A stretch of 64,000 nt of DNA from Pseudoflavonifractor sp050943825 (GTDB lineage Bacteria > Bacillota > Clostridia > Oscillospirales > Oscillospiraceae): assembly GCF_050943825.1 (NCBI RefSeq), contig NZ_JBMNPX010000014.1, positions 1-64,000 on the forward strand. The letters run 5' to 3'. Below are positions 54,820 through 63,785 of this stretch, in pieces. Below the pieces are notes generated by a model that saw only the letters and a program-made list of their open reading frames with translations, was not told the DNA's origin and searched no databases. The translations under genes and the position numbers were made by a program. Position 1 is the stretch's first letter; each line of letters opens with the position of its first letter.

Positions 54820-56580
54820 TCAGCGGATGATCTTCTGCTCCACTTCCTCACGGAGGATGTTGATGAACTCGTCCAGAGACATGGCGCCCTGGTCGCCGCC
54901 AGCACGGTTGCGGACGGCCACAGTGGCGGCCTCGGCCTCCTTGTCGCCCAGGACCAGCATATAGGGAACCTTCTTCAGCTGGGCCTCGCGGATCTTCTTG
55001 CCGATCTTCTCGTTGCGGTGGTCCACCTCAACGCGGAAGCCGGCCTTCTCCAGCAGGGCCTTGACCTCGTCGGCATACTGGGCGGTACGGTCGGTGATGG
55101 GCAGGATGGACACCTGAACGGGGGCCAGCCAGGCGGGGAAGGCGCCGGCGAAGTGCTCGGTGATGACGCCGATGAAGCGCTCGATGGAGCCCAGCACCAC
55201 GCGGTGGATCATGACGGGGCGGTGCTTCTCGCCGTCGGCGCCGGTGTACTCCAGCTCAAAGCGCTCGGGCAGCTGGCTGTCCAGCTGGATGGTGCCGCAC
55301 TGCCAGGTACGGCCCAGGGAGTCGGCCAGGTGGAAGTCCAGCTTGGGACCGTAGAAGGCGCCGTCGCCCTCGTTGATGACGAACTCCTTGCCCATGTCAG
55401 TGATGGCGTTCTTCAGGATGTCCTGGTTGCGCTCCCACTCCTCCACGGTGCCGATGTGGTCCTCGGGCATGGTGGACAGCTCGATGGTGTAGTTCAGGCC
55501 GAAGGTGGAGTAGACCTCGTCAAACAGGCGAACGGTCTCCTGGATGACGTCCTTCATCTGCTCACGGGTCATAAAGACGTGGGCGTCGTCCTGGGTGAAG
55601 CAGCGGACACGGAACAGGCCGTGGAGGGCGCCGGACAGCTCGTGACGGTGGACCAGGCCCAGCTCGCCCACACGCAGGGGCAGGTCACGGTAGGAGTGGG
55701 GCTCGGTCTTGTACACCAGCATGCCGCCGGGGCAGTTCATGGGCTTGATGGCAAAGTCCTCACCGTCGATGACGGTGGTGTACATGTTGTTCTTGTAGTG
55801 ATCCCAGTGGCCGGAGCGCTCCCACAGCTGACGGTTGAGCATCATGGGGGTGGAGATCTCCACATAGCCATACTTCTTGTGGATCTGACGCCAGTAGTCA
55901 ATCAGGGTGTTGCGCAGCACCATGCCGTTGGGCAGGAAGAAGGGGAAGCCGGGACCCTCGTCCATCAGAGTGAACAGGCCCAGCTCCTTGCCCAGCTTGC
56001 GGTGGTCACGCTTCTTGGCCTCCTCGATACGCTGCAGGTAGGCGTCCAGCTCCTCCTTCTTGGGGAAGGCGATGCCGTAGATGCGCTGCAGGGTCTCGCG
56101 GTTGGAGTCGCCGCGCCAGTAGGCGGCGTTGCAGGCGGTCAGCTTGATGGCGTTGCCCTTCACGCGGCCGGTGGAGTCCAGGTGGGGACCGGCGCACAGG
56201 TCGGTGAACTCGCCCTGCTTGTAGAAGGAGATGTGGGCATCCTCGGGCAGGTCGTTGATGAGCTCCACCTTGAAGGGCTCACCCTTCTCCTCCATGAACT
56301 TGATGGCCTCGGCACGGGGCAGCTCAAACCGCTCCAGCTTCAGCTTCTCCTTGCAGATCTTCCGCATCTCCGCCTCGATCTGCTCCAGAATCTCGGGGGT
56401 GAAGGGGAAGGGGGAGTCCATGTCGTAGTAGAAGCCCTCGTCAATGGAGGGGCCGATGGCCAGCTTCACCTCGGGGTACAGGCGCTTCACGGCCTGGGCC
56501 AGGATGTGAGAGCAGGTGTGCCAGTAGGTCTTGCGGTATTCGGGGTTCTCAAAGGTATACTGATTGTTTTCCTCTGCCAT
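54820..56580 (-). CDS. thrS: Threonyl-tRNA synthetase without TGS domain
   Basis: Charges tRNA-Thr and edits mis-charged Ser. 586 residues: it starts directly at the editing domain (HTCSHILAQAV with the HxxxH pair; DLCAGPHL), then the class II catalytic core (MNCPGGM zinc cysteine, HRHELSGALHGLFRVRCFTQDDAH, YGPKLDFHL, HRVVLGSIERFIG) and an anticodon-binding end. The usual N-terminal TGS domain (about 60 residues) is missing. ATG behind AAGGAGG; the frame upstream runs through the T-box and is not coding. Confidence 0.95.
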   Translation of the reverse strand: MAEENNQYTFENPEYRKTYWHTCSHILAQAVKRLYPEVKLAIGPSIDEGFYYDMDSPFPFTPEILEQIEAEMRKICKEKLKLERFELPRAEAIKFMEEKGEPFKVELINDLPEDAHISFYKQGEFTDLCAGPHLDSTGRVKGNAIKLTACNAAYWRGDSNRETLQRIYGIAFPKKEELDAYLQRIEEAKKRDHRKLGKELGLFTLMDEGPGFPFFLPNGMVLRNTLIDYWRQIHKKYGYVEISTPMMLNRQLWERSGHWDHYKNNMYTTVIDGEDFAIKPMNCPGGMLVYKTEPHSYRDLPLRVGELGLVHRHELSGALHGLFRVRCFTQDDAHVFMTREQMKDVIQETVRLFDEVYSTFGLNYTIELSTMPEDHIGTVEEWERNQDILKNAITDMGKEFVINEGDGAFYGPKLDFHLADSLGRTWQCGTIQLDSQLPERFELEYTGADGEKHRPVMIHRVVLGSIERFIGVITEHFAGAFPAWLAPVQVSILPITDRTAQYADEVKALLEKAGFRVEVDHRNEKIGKKIREAQLKKVPYMLVLGDKEAEAATVAVRNRAGGDQGAMSLDEFINILREEVEQKIIR

Positions 56581-56610
56581 GATAATTCCTCCTTGTAATT
56601 GGGGGTAAGG

Positions 56611-56985
56611 ACAAAAAAGTCCCACCCCTGAACAGTTCCAGGGGTGAGACGAAAACGGTCCCACGGTTCCACCCTGCTTGCCAGAAGCGTTAAGCCGTCG
56701 CGAGCCGTGCGGATGGACCGAAGCGAGGGCGAGGGGAGGGCCACAAGGCCCGGACACCAGCCCGAGTCGGAGGGAAGCCGCGCGCTGCGAGCAGGCGAAA
56801 CGTGACATCTAGCCGCTCGTGACCTCTGTAACGGGAGGACCCGGCCCAGCCTAGCCCGAAAGGGGTTCGGTGGGCGGCTCAGGGGTGGTATTGCTCTGCC
56901 CGCGTGCCGGAGACGCTTTCAGCCAATGGCGTCTCCTCTCTGTGGGGCGGTACAGGGCGCAGTCCCCATCACAGCCACTTTGGAT
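56611..56985 (-). promoter_or_regulatory. T-box riboswitch controlling thrS
   Basis: Minus strand. The T-box sequence AGGGTGGAACCGTGG lies at about 56675-56661, followed by the terminator hairpin (56650-56619, arms GTCTCACCCCTGG / CAGGGGTGGGAC) and TTTTTT. Stem I starts near 56960 (GAGAGGAGACGCC). A threonine ACC at about 56889-56887 is a fair specifier candidate. Uncharged tRNA-Thr would favour the antiterminator. Confidence 0.92.
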
Positions 56986-57220
56986 GCTGACACTATATCA
57001 CCGGAAAAGGTGATTGTCAAGGCCGTGAGAGCGGAAAAAGCAAGAAGGAAAGGGAAGAAAAGTGTATGAAGCCAAAGCAAGCACTGTCCTCGGGGGACGG
57101 GCGGTGGGGAGAATTGAAATTGAAGGGAGGAGAATGATGTGATATAATGTAAAAAAGAGAACGGATGGAAGCGGTCTCCGGGACAGTTTCCACAATACCA
57201 CGGTGAGCGGAGAGAAACAC

Positions 57221-58600
57221 ATGGAGCTGAGCATGAACCTCAAGCAGACCCAGACCCTGTCTCCACAGATGATGCAGTCTATGGAGATTTTACAGATGGG
57301 GGCCCAGGAGCTGCTGGAGTTTATCGAAGAGACCACCCAGGCCAACCCGGTGCTGGAGGTGGACGAGAAGTACGACCGCCGGGACGAGTTCGACCTGATG
57401 CGGCGGAAGCTGGAGTGGCTGGAGTCCACTGACATTCAGAACAGCTGGTACCACCGGCAGGATGCCGAGGAGGACGCCGACCCCATGGCCAACTACGGCG
57501 GCGTGGAAAACGGGGAGGAGGACCTGTACCGGTATGTTCTCTCCCAGCTGGACATGCTGACCCTGGAGCGGGATGTGATGGCGGCGGCGGTGTTCGTGGT
57601 GGAGAGCTTGAACCAGAACGGCTGGCTGGATGACGATGTGCCCGCTCTGGCTGCGGCCTTTGGGTGCGGACAGAGCGTCATGGAGCGGGCGCTGGAGGCC
57701 GTGCAGGGCCTGGAACCCGCCGGTGTTGCGGCCCGAAACCTGTCCGAGTGTCTGCGGCTCCAGCTGCTGCGGCGAGGCGGGGACAACGCCCTGGCCCTGC
57801 GCATTGTGGAGAGCCACCTGGACGCCCTGGCCCGCAGCCGGTTCGGCCTCATCGCCAAGGAGCTGGGGGCCTCCGCCGAGGAGGTGCGGGAGGCCTGCGC
57901 CCTCATCAAGACCCTCAACCCCAAGCCGGGCACCGGTTTTGCCGCCCGGGAGAATCTCACTTACATAAACCCGGACATCATTGTGGTCAGCTTCCCGGAC
58001 CACTTCGAGGTGCTGGCCAACGACTATTTTTTCCCCAGCCTCCACATGAGCGGCTATTACCAGCAGCTGATGAAGGATACCGAGGACCAGGAGGTCAAAG
58101 ACTACCTCACCAGCAAGGTCAGGCAGGCCAAATGGGTGGTGCGGAGCATCGAGCAGCGGAGGAGCACCCTGCTCTCCTGTGCCCAGTGCATTCTGGAGCT
58201 TCAGGAGCCCTTTTTCCGTAAGGGACCGGGACACCTCTCCCCCATGTCCCTGGCCGACGTGGCCCAGCGGCTGGAGGTCCATGAGTCCACCGTAAGCCGG
58301 GCCATCCGGGACAAGTATCTCCAGTGCTCCATGGGTGTGTACCCCCTGAGCTACTTTTTCTCCCGCAGCTTGGGCGGCAGCGGAGACGGGGAGGAGGGAG
58401 CCTCCCCCGAGGCGGCCAAAATTCTGCTCCGCAAGCTCGTCGAGGAGGAGGACAAGGCCCATCCCCTCTCCGACCAGAAGCTGAGCCAGCTGATGGGAGA
58501 GCAGGGCTGTGTTATCTCCCGGCGCACAGTGGCAAAGTACCGGGACGAGCTGGGCATTCCCAGCACCACCGGCCGCAGGCAGTACGAAAAAACAATGTAA
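57221..58600 (+). CDS. rpoN: RNA polymerase sigma-54 factor
   Basis: 459 residues. Region I glutamine-rich start (MNLKQTQTLSPQMMQSMEILQM across two stretches), core-binding region with LNPKPGTGF, helix-turn-helix (LADVAQRLEVHESTVSRAI), and the RpoN box as SRRTVAKYRDEL, where ARRTVAKYRE is usual. ATG behind GGAGAG. Transcription from -24/-12 promoters needs enhancer-binding activators, none of which are in this window. Confidence 0.94.
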   Translation: MELSMNLKQTQTLSPQMMQSMEILQMGAQELLEFIEETTQANPVLEVDEKYDRRDEFDLMRRKLEWLESTDIQNSWYHRQDAEEDADPMANYGGVENGEEDLYRYVLSQLDMLTLERDVMAAAVFVVESLNQNGWLDDDVPALAAAFGCGQSVMERALEAVQGLEPAGVAARNLSECLRLQLLRRGGDNALALRIVESHLDALARSRFGLIAKELGASAEEVREACALIKTLNPKPGTGFAARENLTYINPDIIVVSFPDHFEVLANDYFFPSLHMSGYYQQLMKDTEDQEVKDYLTSKVRQAKWVVRSIEQRRSTLLSCAQCILELQEPFFRKGPGHLSPMSLADVAQRLEVHESTVSRAIRDKYLQCSMGVYPLSYFFSRSLGGSGDGEEGASPEAAKILLRKLVEEEDKAHPLSDQKLSQLMGEQGCVISRRTVAKYRDELGIPSTTGRRQYEKTM

Positions 58601-58614
58601 GGACGGTATGACAC

Positions 58615-59265
58615 GTGAAATTCAAGGCAGTGCTCTTTGATTTTGACTACACCCTGGGAGACGCCACCGAGTCCATTGTGGCCGGCTTCCGCCACGCCTT
58701 TGCGAAGATGGGATACCCCGAGCCCACCGAAGAAGCCATCCGGAGCACCGTGGGCTACCTGCTCAAGGATGAGTATACCATGCTCACCGGCGACAAGGAC
58801 CCGGAGCGGCAGGAGGAGTTTGTCCGGCTGTTCCAGGAGGTCTGCCGCCCCATGCAGCCCAAGACCACCAAGCTGCTGCCCGGCGCCCGGGAGCTGCTGG
58901 AGGCGCTGAAAAAGGAGGGGGTGCCCATGGGGATCATCACCTCCAAGCGGGACTCCGCCCTCCAGGCGGTGCTGGAGGCGCTGAATATCCGGGATATGTT
59001 TGCCCTCACCATCTCGGGCGACCAGGTCCACGCCCCCAAGCCCGACCCCGCCGGTCTGCTCCGGGCCATGGAGACCCTGGGCGTGACTGGGGATGAGGTG
59101 CTCTACTGCGGCGACACGGTGCTGGACGCCGGGACTGCCCAGCGGGCCGGAACCCACTTTGCCGCCGTGACCACCGGCACCACCCCTGCCGGGGACTTTG
59201 CGGACTACCCCTGCGACTATGTGGCCCGGGACATGGCGGAGCTGCGGGCCTGGCTGGGGCTGTAA
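58615..59265 (+). CDS. HAD-family phosphatase (phosphoglycolate phosphatase type)
   Basis: 216 residues. Motif I LFDFDYTLGDA, motif II ITSKR, motif III with K in APKPDP, motif IV YCGDTVLDAGTAQRAG. The helical cap at about 15-90 places it with PGP/beta-phosphoglucomutase-like HADs. Substrate unclear. GTG start, 14 bp after rpoN, so probably cotranscribed. Confidence 0.88.
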   Translation: MKFKAVLFDFDYTLGDATESIVAGFRHAFAKMGYPEPTEEAIRSTVGYLLKDEYTMLTGDKDPERQEEFVRLFQEVCRPMQPKTTKLLPGARELLEALKKEGVPMGIITSKRDSALQAVLEALNIRDMFALTISGDQVHAPKPDPAGLLRAMETLGVTGDEVLYCGDTVLDAGTAQRAGTHFAAVTTGTTPAGDFADYPCDYVARDMAELRAWLGL

Positions 59266-59298
59266 TCCAGAGAAACTTTAAAATAATCAGGTCTTATC

Positions 59299-59315
59299 TT
59301 AACACTTTCTTGAAA
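59299..59315 (+). promoter_or_regulatory. Phased repeats upstream of the small peptide gene
   Basis: TTAACA (59299) and TTGAAA (59310) are spaced 11 bp, as in OmpR/PhoB-family sites. TACCAT at 59325 is a possible -10. Suggests two-component control of the peptide at 59371. Confidence 0.4.
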
Positions 59316-59370
59316 CAATCGCAGTACCATACAGGCAGAACGAAGCGAGCGAAGGAAAGGAGGACTGGCC

Positions 59371-59451
59371 ATGGAACTCATCGCGCTGATGATTGCCGCT
59401 GCCGGAATCCTGCTTGTCATGAGCGGCAGGCTGGGACAGGAGACCAGATGA
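59371..59451 (+). CDS. 26-residue single-helix membrane peptide
   Basis: Translation: MELIALMIAAAGILLVMSGR followed by LGQETR-stop. A perfect AAAGGAGG lies 7 nt before the ATG, and a terminator follows the stop. One membrane helix (about 3-18) and a short hydrophilic tail. Size and plan recall KdpF-like or other membrane-enzyme helper peptides, but no kdp genes follow. Function unknown. Confidence 0.6.
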   Translation: MELIALMIAAAGILLVMSGRLGQETR

Positions 59452-59482
59452 CGTTCTGCCCCCGCGGAAGCGGGAAACCAGA

Positions 59483-59521
59483 AAACACCCCCCGGAACCA
59501 TCGGTTCCGGGGGGTGTTTTT
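59483..59521. terminator. Terminator between the peptide gene and the flavocytochrome-like gene
   Basis: Stem AACACCCCCCGGAACC / GGTTCCGGGGGGTGTT, loop ATC, T-run on the plus side and A-run on the other. Confidence 0.93.
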
Positions 59522-59540
59522 GTTATATTCCGGGGATTAA

Positions 59541-61445
59541 TTACTTGGCGTAGTCAGCGGCAGACTGACCGGAGATGCGGCCGAAGACGATGAAGTCAGC
59601 CACAGCGTTGCCGCCCAGACGATTGGCGCCGTGGATACCGCCGGTGACCTCGCCGGCGGCGAAGAGGCCGGGGATCACATTGCCCTCAGTGTCCAGCACC
59701 TGGGCGCTGGTGTCGATCTGCACGCCGCCCATGGTGTGGTGCACGCCGGGAGCGATCTTGATGGCGTAGTAGGGAGCGGTGTCCAGAGGATTGGCGAAGC
59801 TGGTGCGGCCGAACTCGGCGTCGGTGCCAGCGGCCACAGCGGCATTCCAGGTATCCATGGTGGTGGCGAAAGCGTCAGCGGGGACGCCCATGGCCTCAGC
59901 CAGGGCCTCGTAGCTGTCGCCCTGGACGGTGTAGCCAGCCTTGATGTAACCGGCGATGACGCTGGAGGCGTCCACCATCTTCTGGTCCACAACCAGCCAG
60001 GCATAGCCGCCGGTCTGGGCCAGCTCAGCGGCGGACACGGCGTCACGGGTGCCGACCTCGTCGCAGAAACGCAGGCCCTCGGCGTTGACCAGGATGGCGC
60101 CGTCGCCGCGGAGACCCTCGGTGATGAGGGCGGAGGTCTTCTGCTCAACAGTGGGGTGAATCTGGATCTGGTCCATGTCAACGGTGGCGGCACCCACGGC
60201 CTCGGCCATCTTGATGCCGTCGCCGGTGATACCGGGGGCGTTGGTGGTGACGAAACCGTCCAGCTCGGGCTTGAGCTCGGCCACCATCTCCAGGTTGGCG
60301 CCGAAGCCGCCGGTGGCCAGCACCACGCTCTTGGCGTTGACGGTGTAGCCCTCAGCCTTGACGCCCACAGCGGCACCGTCGGCCATCAGGATCTCAGTGG
60401 CGGGGGCGTTGAAGATGATCTGCACGCCGTTGTCCTCGCAGGCCTTCTGGAGGATGGGGATGAGGTAGGAGCCGACGGAGATGGTCTTGCCCTCGGCGTC
60501 CACGGGGCGGTGGATGCGCTTGACGCTGGCGCCGCCGAAGGAGCCCACGTTGTGCAGGTCAGCGCCGATGGTGGACAGCCACTCAATGGCGGAAGCGGAG
60601 TTGGAGGCCAGGGTCTCCACCAGGTCGTAGTTGTTCAGGTTCTTGCCGCCCACCAGGGTGTCCAGGATGAACAGCTCCACGCTGTCAAAGTAGCCGGTGG
60701 GGTTGGCCTTGTAGGCGTCGTACTGCGCCTGAACGGTGGCCACCAGGTCAGAGAGCTCAGGATAGGTCTCGGCGGCGGTGGACAGGGTCTTCTCCACGCC
60801 GGCGTCCTCGGTGAACTCGTTGGTGTCCTGCCACTCGGTCTTGGCGGCGTTCATGCCGCCGGTGGCGCGGACGGAGTTGCCGCCCACCATGCCGGTCTTC
60901 TCCAGCAGGACCACGGTCTTGCCGGCCTGAGCGGCGGTGATGGCGGCGGTCATACCGGCGCCGCCGGCGCCCACGACCACCACGTCAGCCTCCAGGGTCT
61001 GCTCCTCAACGGTGACGTCGGCGCCGCCGGAGACAGGAGTCAGGGCGGTGGGATCCACACCGGCGGCAGTCAGAGCGGCGTTCACAGCCTCGATAAAGCC
61101 GGTGCTGGTGAAGGTGGCGCCGGAGACGGAGTCGATCTGACTGGACTGGGCGTCCACCACGGCCTGGGGCAGGCTCTCCAGAGCCACCTCGCCGATGGCC
61201 TCGGTCTCGCTGGACTTCAGGACCTCTACCTTATCAATCTTGTCAGCGGACAGGGTGACGGCAACCTTGATAACGCCGCCGTAGCCCTGGGCCTCACCCT
61301 CATAGGTGCCGGGGGTGAACTTGCCCTCGGCTGCGGGAGCGGAGCCACTGGGCTGGGCGCTGCCGTCAGGCGTGCCGCCGGTGCAGGCGGTCAGGCTGAA
61401 GACAAGAGCGAGCGCCAGGAACAGAGCGCTGAGTTTCTTCATCAT
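59541..61445 (-). CDS. Flavinylated FAD-dependent reductase lipoprotein (fumarate/urocanate reductase-like)
   Basis: 634 residues. Lipoprotein signal with lipobox LTAC (C21); FMN-binding domain (about 40-120) with flavinylation motif D105-S-V-S-G-A-T111, normally modified by ApbE; then an FAD-binding fumarate-reductase-like domain from about 155 (VVVGAGGAGMTAA, GGNSVRATGGMNAA). Such proteins pass electrons outside the membrane to an organic acceptor; the acceptor here is unknown. The first of two adjacent ATGs fits AAGGAGA best. Confidence 0.9.
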   Translation of the reverse strand: MMKKLSALFLALALVFSLTACTGGTPDGSAQPSGSAPAAEGKFTPGTYEGEAQGYGGVIKVAVTLSADKIDKVEVLKSSETEAIGEVALESLPQAVVDAQSSQIDSVSGATFTSTGFIEAVNAALTAAGVDPTALTPVSGGADVTVEEQTLEADVVVVGAGGAGMTAAITAAQAGKTVVLLEKTGMVGGNSVRATGGMNAAKTEWQDTNEFTEDAGVEKTLSTAAETYPELSDLVATVQAQYDAYKANPTGYFDSVELFILDTLVGGKNLNNYDLVETLASNSASAIEWLSTIGADLHNVGSFGGASVKRIHRPVDAEGKTISVGSYLIPILQKACEDNGVQIIFNAPATEILMADGAAVGVKAEGYTVNAKSVVLATGGFGANLEMVAELKPELDGFVTTNAPGITGDGIKMAEAVGAATVDMDQIQIHPTVEQKTSALITEGLRGDGAILVNAEGLRFCDEVGTRDAVSAAELAQTGGYAWLVVDQKMVDASSVIAGYIKAGYTVQGDSYEALAEAMGVPADAFATTMDTWNAAVAAGTDAEFGRTSFANPLDTAPYYAIKIAPGVHHTMGGVQIDTSAQVLDTEGNVIPGLFAAGEVTGGIHGANRLGGNAVADFIVFGRISGQSAADYAK

Positions 61446-61653
61446 TCCGTGTTCTCTCCTTCTATTAATATTAGGGATGGATTTCATACCAAAACACTTA
61501 CTGTTTTGGCGGCATCCCTTTATACCATAGGATGGGAGAAAAAGCAATAACTTTGTTGTTAATTTGTCAATTATTTGGACATGATTGGTTTATATACACA
61601 AAAGAGGCCTATATTTGCAATGTAAAATGGGTAATGTAAAGGAAGAAGGCGAC

Positions 61654-61708
61654 TTTACAGACCCTTTACAAACTGCTGTGGGACAACTTTACAAACGCCA
61701 AGTATACT
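61654..61708 (+). promoter_or_regulatory. pst promoter with Pho-box-like repeats
   Basis: TTTACA occurs at 61654, 61665 (11-bp phase, 5-bp gap) and 61688. A -10 TATACT (61703-61708) is 17 bp after GGGACA (61680-61685). Two TGTAAA copies (61621 and 61635) lie further upstream. This matches PhoB/PhoP-type boxes and points to induction when phosphate is low. Confidence 0.78.
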
Positions 61709-61772
61709 AATCCATGTTCGAAGGAACAACACGAAATGAAGAAATGAACAAGACGATTGGAGACTGAACAAG

Positions 61773-62669
61773 ATGAAAAAGATTTCTGCACTCTTTCTTG
61801 CCCTGGCCATGTGTGTGGGCCTGATGGCCGGCTGCAGCAGCACCGGCGATACCACCCCCAGCGACCAGCCCAGCACCTCCCCCTCCGCCAGCACTGAGGT
61901 CAGCACCCAGCCCAGCGAGAACACCGAGTTGTCCGGCACTGTGAACCTGAACGGCTCCACCTCCGTGGAGAAGCCCATCCTGGCTATGGCCGAGGCTTTT
62001 ATGGAGATGTACCCCGACGTGAAGGTCAACTATGACCCCACCGGTTCCAGCACCGGCATCAACGCCGCTCTGGAGGGCACCTGCGATGTGGGTCTGGCCA
62101 GCCGTGACCTGAAGGACGAGGAGAGCTCTCAGGGCCTGACCGCCACCGTGTTCGCCCTGGACGGCATCGCCATCATTGTCAACAGCGAGAACCCCGTGGC
62201 CGACCTGAGCCTGGAGCAGATTGCCGGCCTGGCCAACGGCACCATTACCAACTGGAGCGAGGTGGGCGGCAGCGATGCCCCCGTGGTCCTCATCGGCCGT
62301 GAGGCTGGCTCCGGCACCCGCGACGGCTTCGAGTCCATCACCGGCACCGAGGATGTCTGCGTCTACTCCCAGGAGCTGACCTCCACCGGCGCTGTCATCC
62401 AGGCTGTTGCCGGCAACCCCAACGCCTTCGGCTACGCCTCCCTGTCCGCTGTTGAGGGCAACGACGGTGTGAAGGCTGTCTCTGTTGAGAACGTGGCTCC
62501 TTCCGAGGAGACCGTTCTGGACGGTACCTACAAGGTGCAGCGCAACTTCAACTTCGTGTTCAACAGCAGCAGTGAGCTGTCCGATGCCGCCCAGGCGTTC
62601 GTGGACTTCGCCCTCTCCGCTGACGCCGCCGACCTGATTACCGGCGCCGGCGCGGTGCCCCTGGCCTGA
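61773..62669 (+). CDS. pstS: Phosphate-binding lipoprotein of the Pst transporter
   Basis: 298 residues. Lipobox LMAGC (C21), a Ser/Thr/Pro linker, then the phosphate-binding fold: LNGSTSVEKP, YDPTGSSTGINAAL, GLASRDLKDEE, and REAGSGTRDGFES, whose serine/arginine contacts bind phosphate. pstC follows after a hairpin. Confidence 0.93.
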   Translation: MKKISALFLALAMCVGLMAGCSSTGDTTPSDQPSTSPSASTEVSTQPSENTELSGTVNLNGSTSVEKPILAMAEAFMEMYPDVKVNYDPTGSSTGINAALEGTCDVGLASRDLKDEESSQGLTATVFALDGIAIIVNSENPVADLSLEQIAGLANGTITNWSEVGGSDAPVVLIGREAGSGTRDGFESITGTEDVCVYSQELTSTGAVIQAVAGNPNAFGYASLSAVEGNDGVKAVSVENVAPSEETVLDGTYKVQRNFNFVFNSSSELSDAAQAFVDFALSADAADLITGAGAVPLA

Positions 62670-62688
62670 TAAAAACCCCGACCTGTTG

Positions 62689-62729
62689 GCCTGAGACACC
62701 TCCGCACAGCCTGCGGAGGTGTCTCAGGC
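62689..62729 (+). promoter_or_regulatory. Strong hairpin between pstS and pstC
   Basis: Perfect 18-bp arms (GCCTGAGACACCTCCGCA and its complement), 5-nt loop, no T-run. Probably stabilises the pstS message or trims read-through so that binding protein exceeds permease. Confidence 0.75.
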
Positions 62730-62766
62730 TGACTGAATGTCCGCCCGAAAGGAGACTTTTCCAACT

Positions 62767-63738
62767 ATGGATGAAACGCTGCATATCTCCAACGCCCAGG
62801 AGTCCCGGTCCCGGAAAGCTGAGAAAGCCAGAGAGAAGAAGGGCCGGGGACCCCAGACCAGCCAGCGCAGCCCCCTGCGGGCCATGGAGCTGGTGATGAA
62901 CGGCGTCTTTTTCTTCTGCGGCATTGTCGCCATCGTCTTTGTTCTCTTTATCAGTATTTACCTCATCGTCTCCGGCCTGCCCGCCATCATGGAGATCGGC
63001 CTGGTGGACTTCCTCTTCGGCCAGACCTGGGCCTCCACCGCCAAAGACCCCCAGTTTGGCATCCTGCCCTTTATCCTCACCTCCATCTACGGCACCGCCG
63101 GTGCTGTGGTGCTGGGCGTGCCTGTGGGCCTGATGACCGCCATCTTCATCTCCAAGGTGGCCCCCAAGAAGATGGCCGCTGTGGTCCGCCCCGCCGTGGA
63201 CCTTCTGGCCGGTATTCCCTCCGTGGTGTACGGCCTTATCGGTATGATTGTGCTGGTCCCTACTGTGCGCGAGGTCTTCAACCTGCCTGACGGCGCCAGT
63301 CTGTTCGCCGCCATCATCGTGCTGGCCGTCATGATTCTCCCCTCCATCATCAGCGTCTCCGAGACCGCCCTCAACGCGGTGCCCCGGGAGTATGAGGAGG
63401 CCTCCCTGGCCCTGGGCGCCACCCACATCGAGACCGTGTTCAGGGTCAGCGTGCCCGCGGCCTCCAGCGGCATCGCCGCCTCGGTGGTGCTGGGCATCGG
63501 CCGCGCCATCGGCGAGGCCATGGCCATCATGATGGTGGCCGGCAACGTGGCCAACATGCCCGGTCTCTTCAAGTCCGTCCGCTTCCTCACCACCGCCGTG
63601 GCCAGCGAGATGTCCTACGCCGCCGTAGGCTCCCTCCAGCGTCAGGCCCTGTTCTCCATCGCCCTGGTGCTCTTTGTGTTCATCATGCTCATCAACGTGG
63701 TGCTCAACGGCCTGCTGAAGAAAAAGAACAAGGACTGA
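62767..63738 (+). CDS. pstC: Phosphate ABC transporter permease PstC
   Basis: 323 residues, six membrane segments, long charged N-terminus (about 1-40). Permease loop (EYEEASLALGATHIETVFRV) and GIGRAIGEAMAIMMVAGN are typical of PstC. The ATG at 62767 follows AAGGAGA by 11 nt; an in-frame ATG 30 nt upstream overlaps that site. Confidence 0.93.
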   Translation: MDETLHISNAQESRSRKAEKAREKKGRGPQTSQRSPLRAMELVMNGVFFFCGIVAIVFVLFISIYLIVSGLPAIMEIGLVDFLFGQTWASTAKDPQFGILPFILTSIYGTAGAVVLGVPVGLMTAIFISKVAPKKMAAVVRPAVDLLAGIPSVVYGLIGMIVLVPTVREVFNLPDGASLFAAIIVLAVMILPSIISVSETALNAVPREYEEASLALGATHIETVFRVSVPAASSGIAASVVLGIGRAIGEAMAIMMVAGNVANMPGLFKSVRFLTTAVASEMSYAAVGSLQRQALFSIALVLFVFIMLINVVLNGLLKKKNKD

Positions 63739-63785
63739 AGCCCGCGCTTCCCGCTATGAATTTTCCTGAAGGGATGATATACTAA

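Noticed and set aside
56581..56808. 76-residue N-terminal extension of ThrRS
   Set aside because: The stretch is the T-box terminator and antiterminator region and has no TGS-like sequence.
59631..61550. 639-codon frame antisense to the flavinylated reductase
   Set aside because: Low-complexity Gly/His/Val product; the sense gene has lipobox, FMN and FAD motifs.
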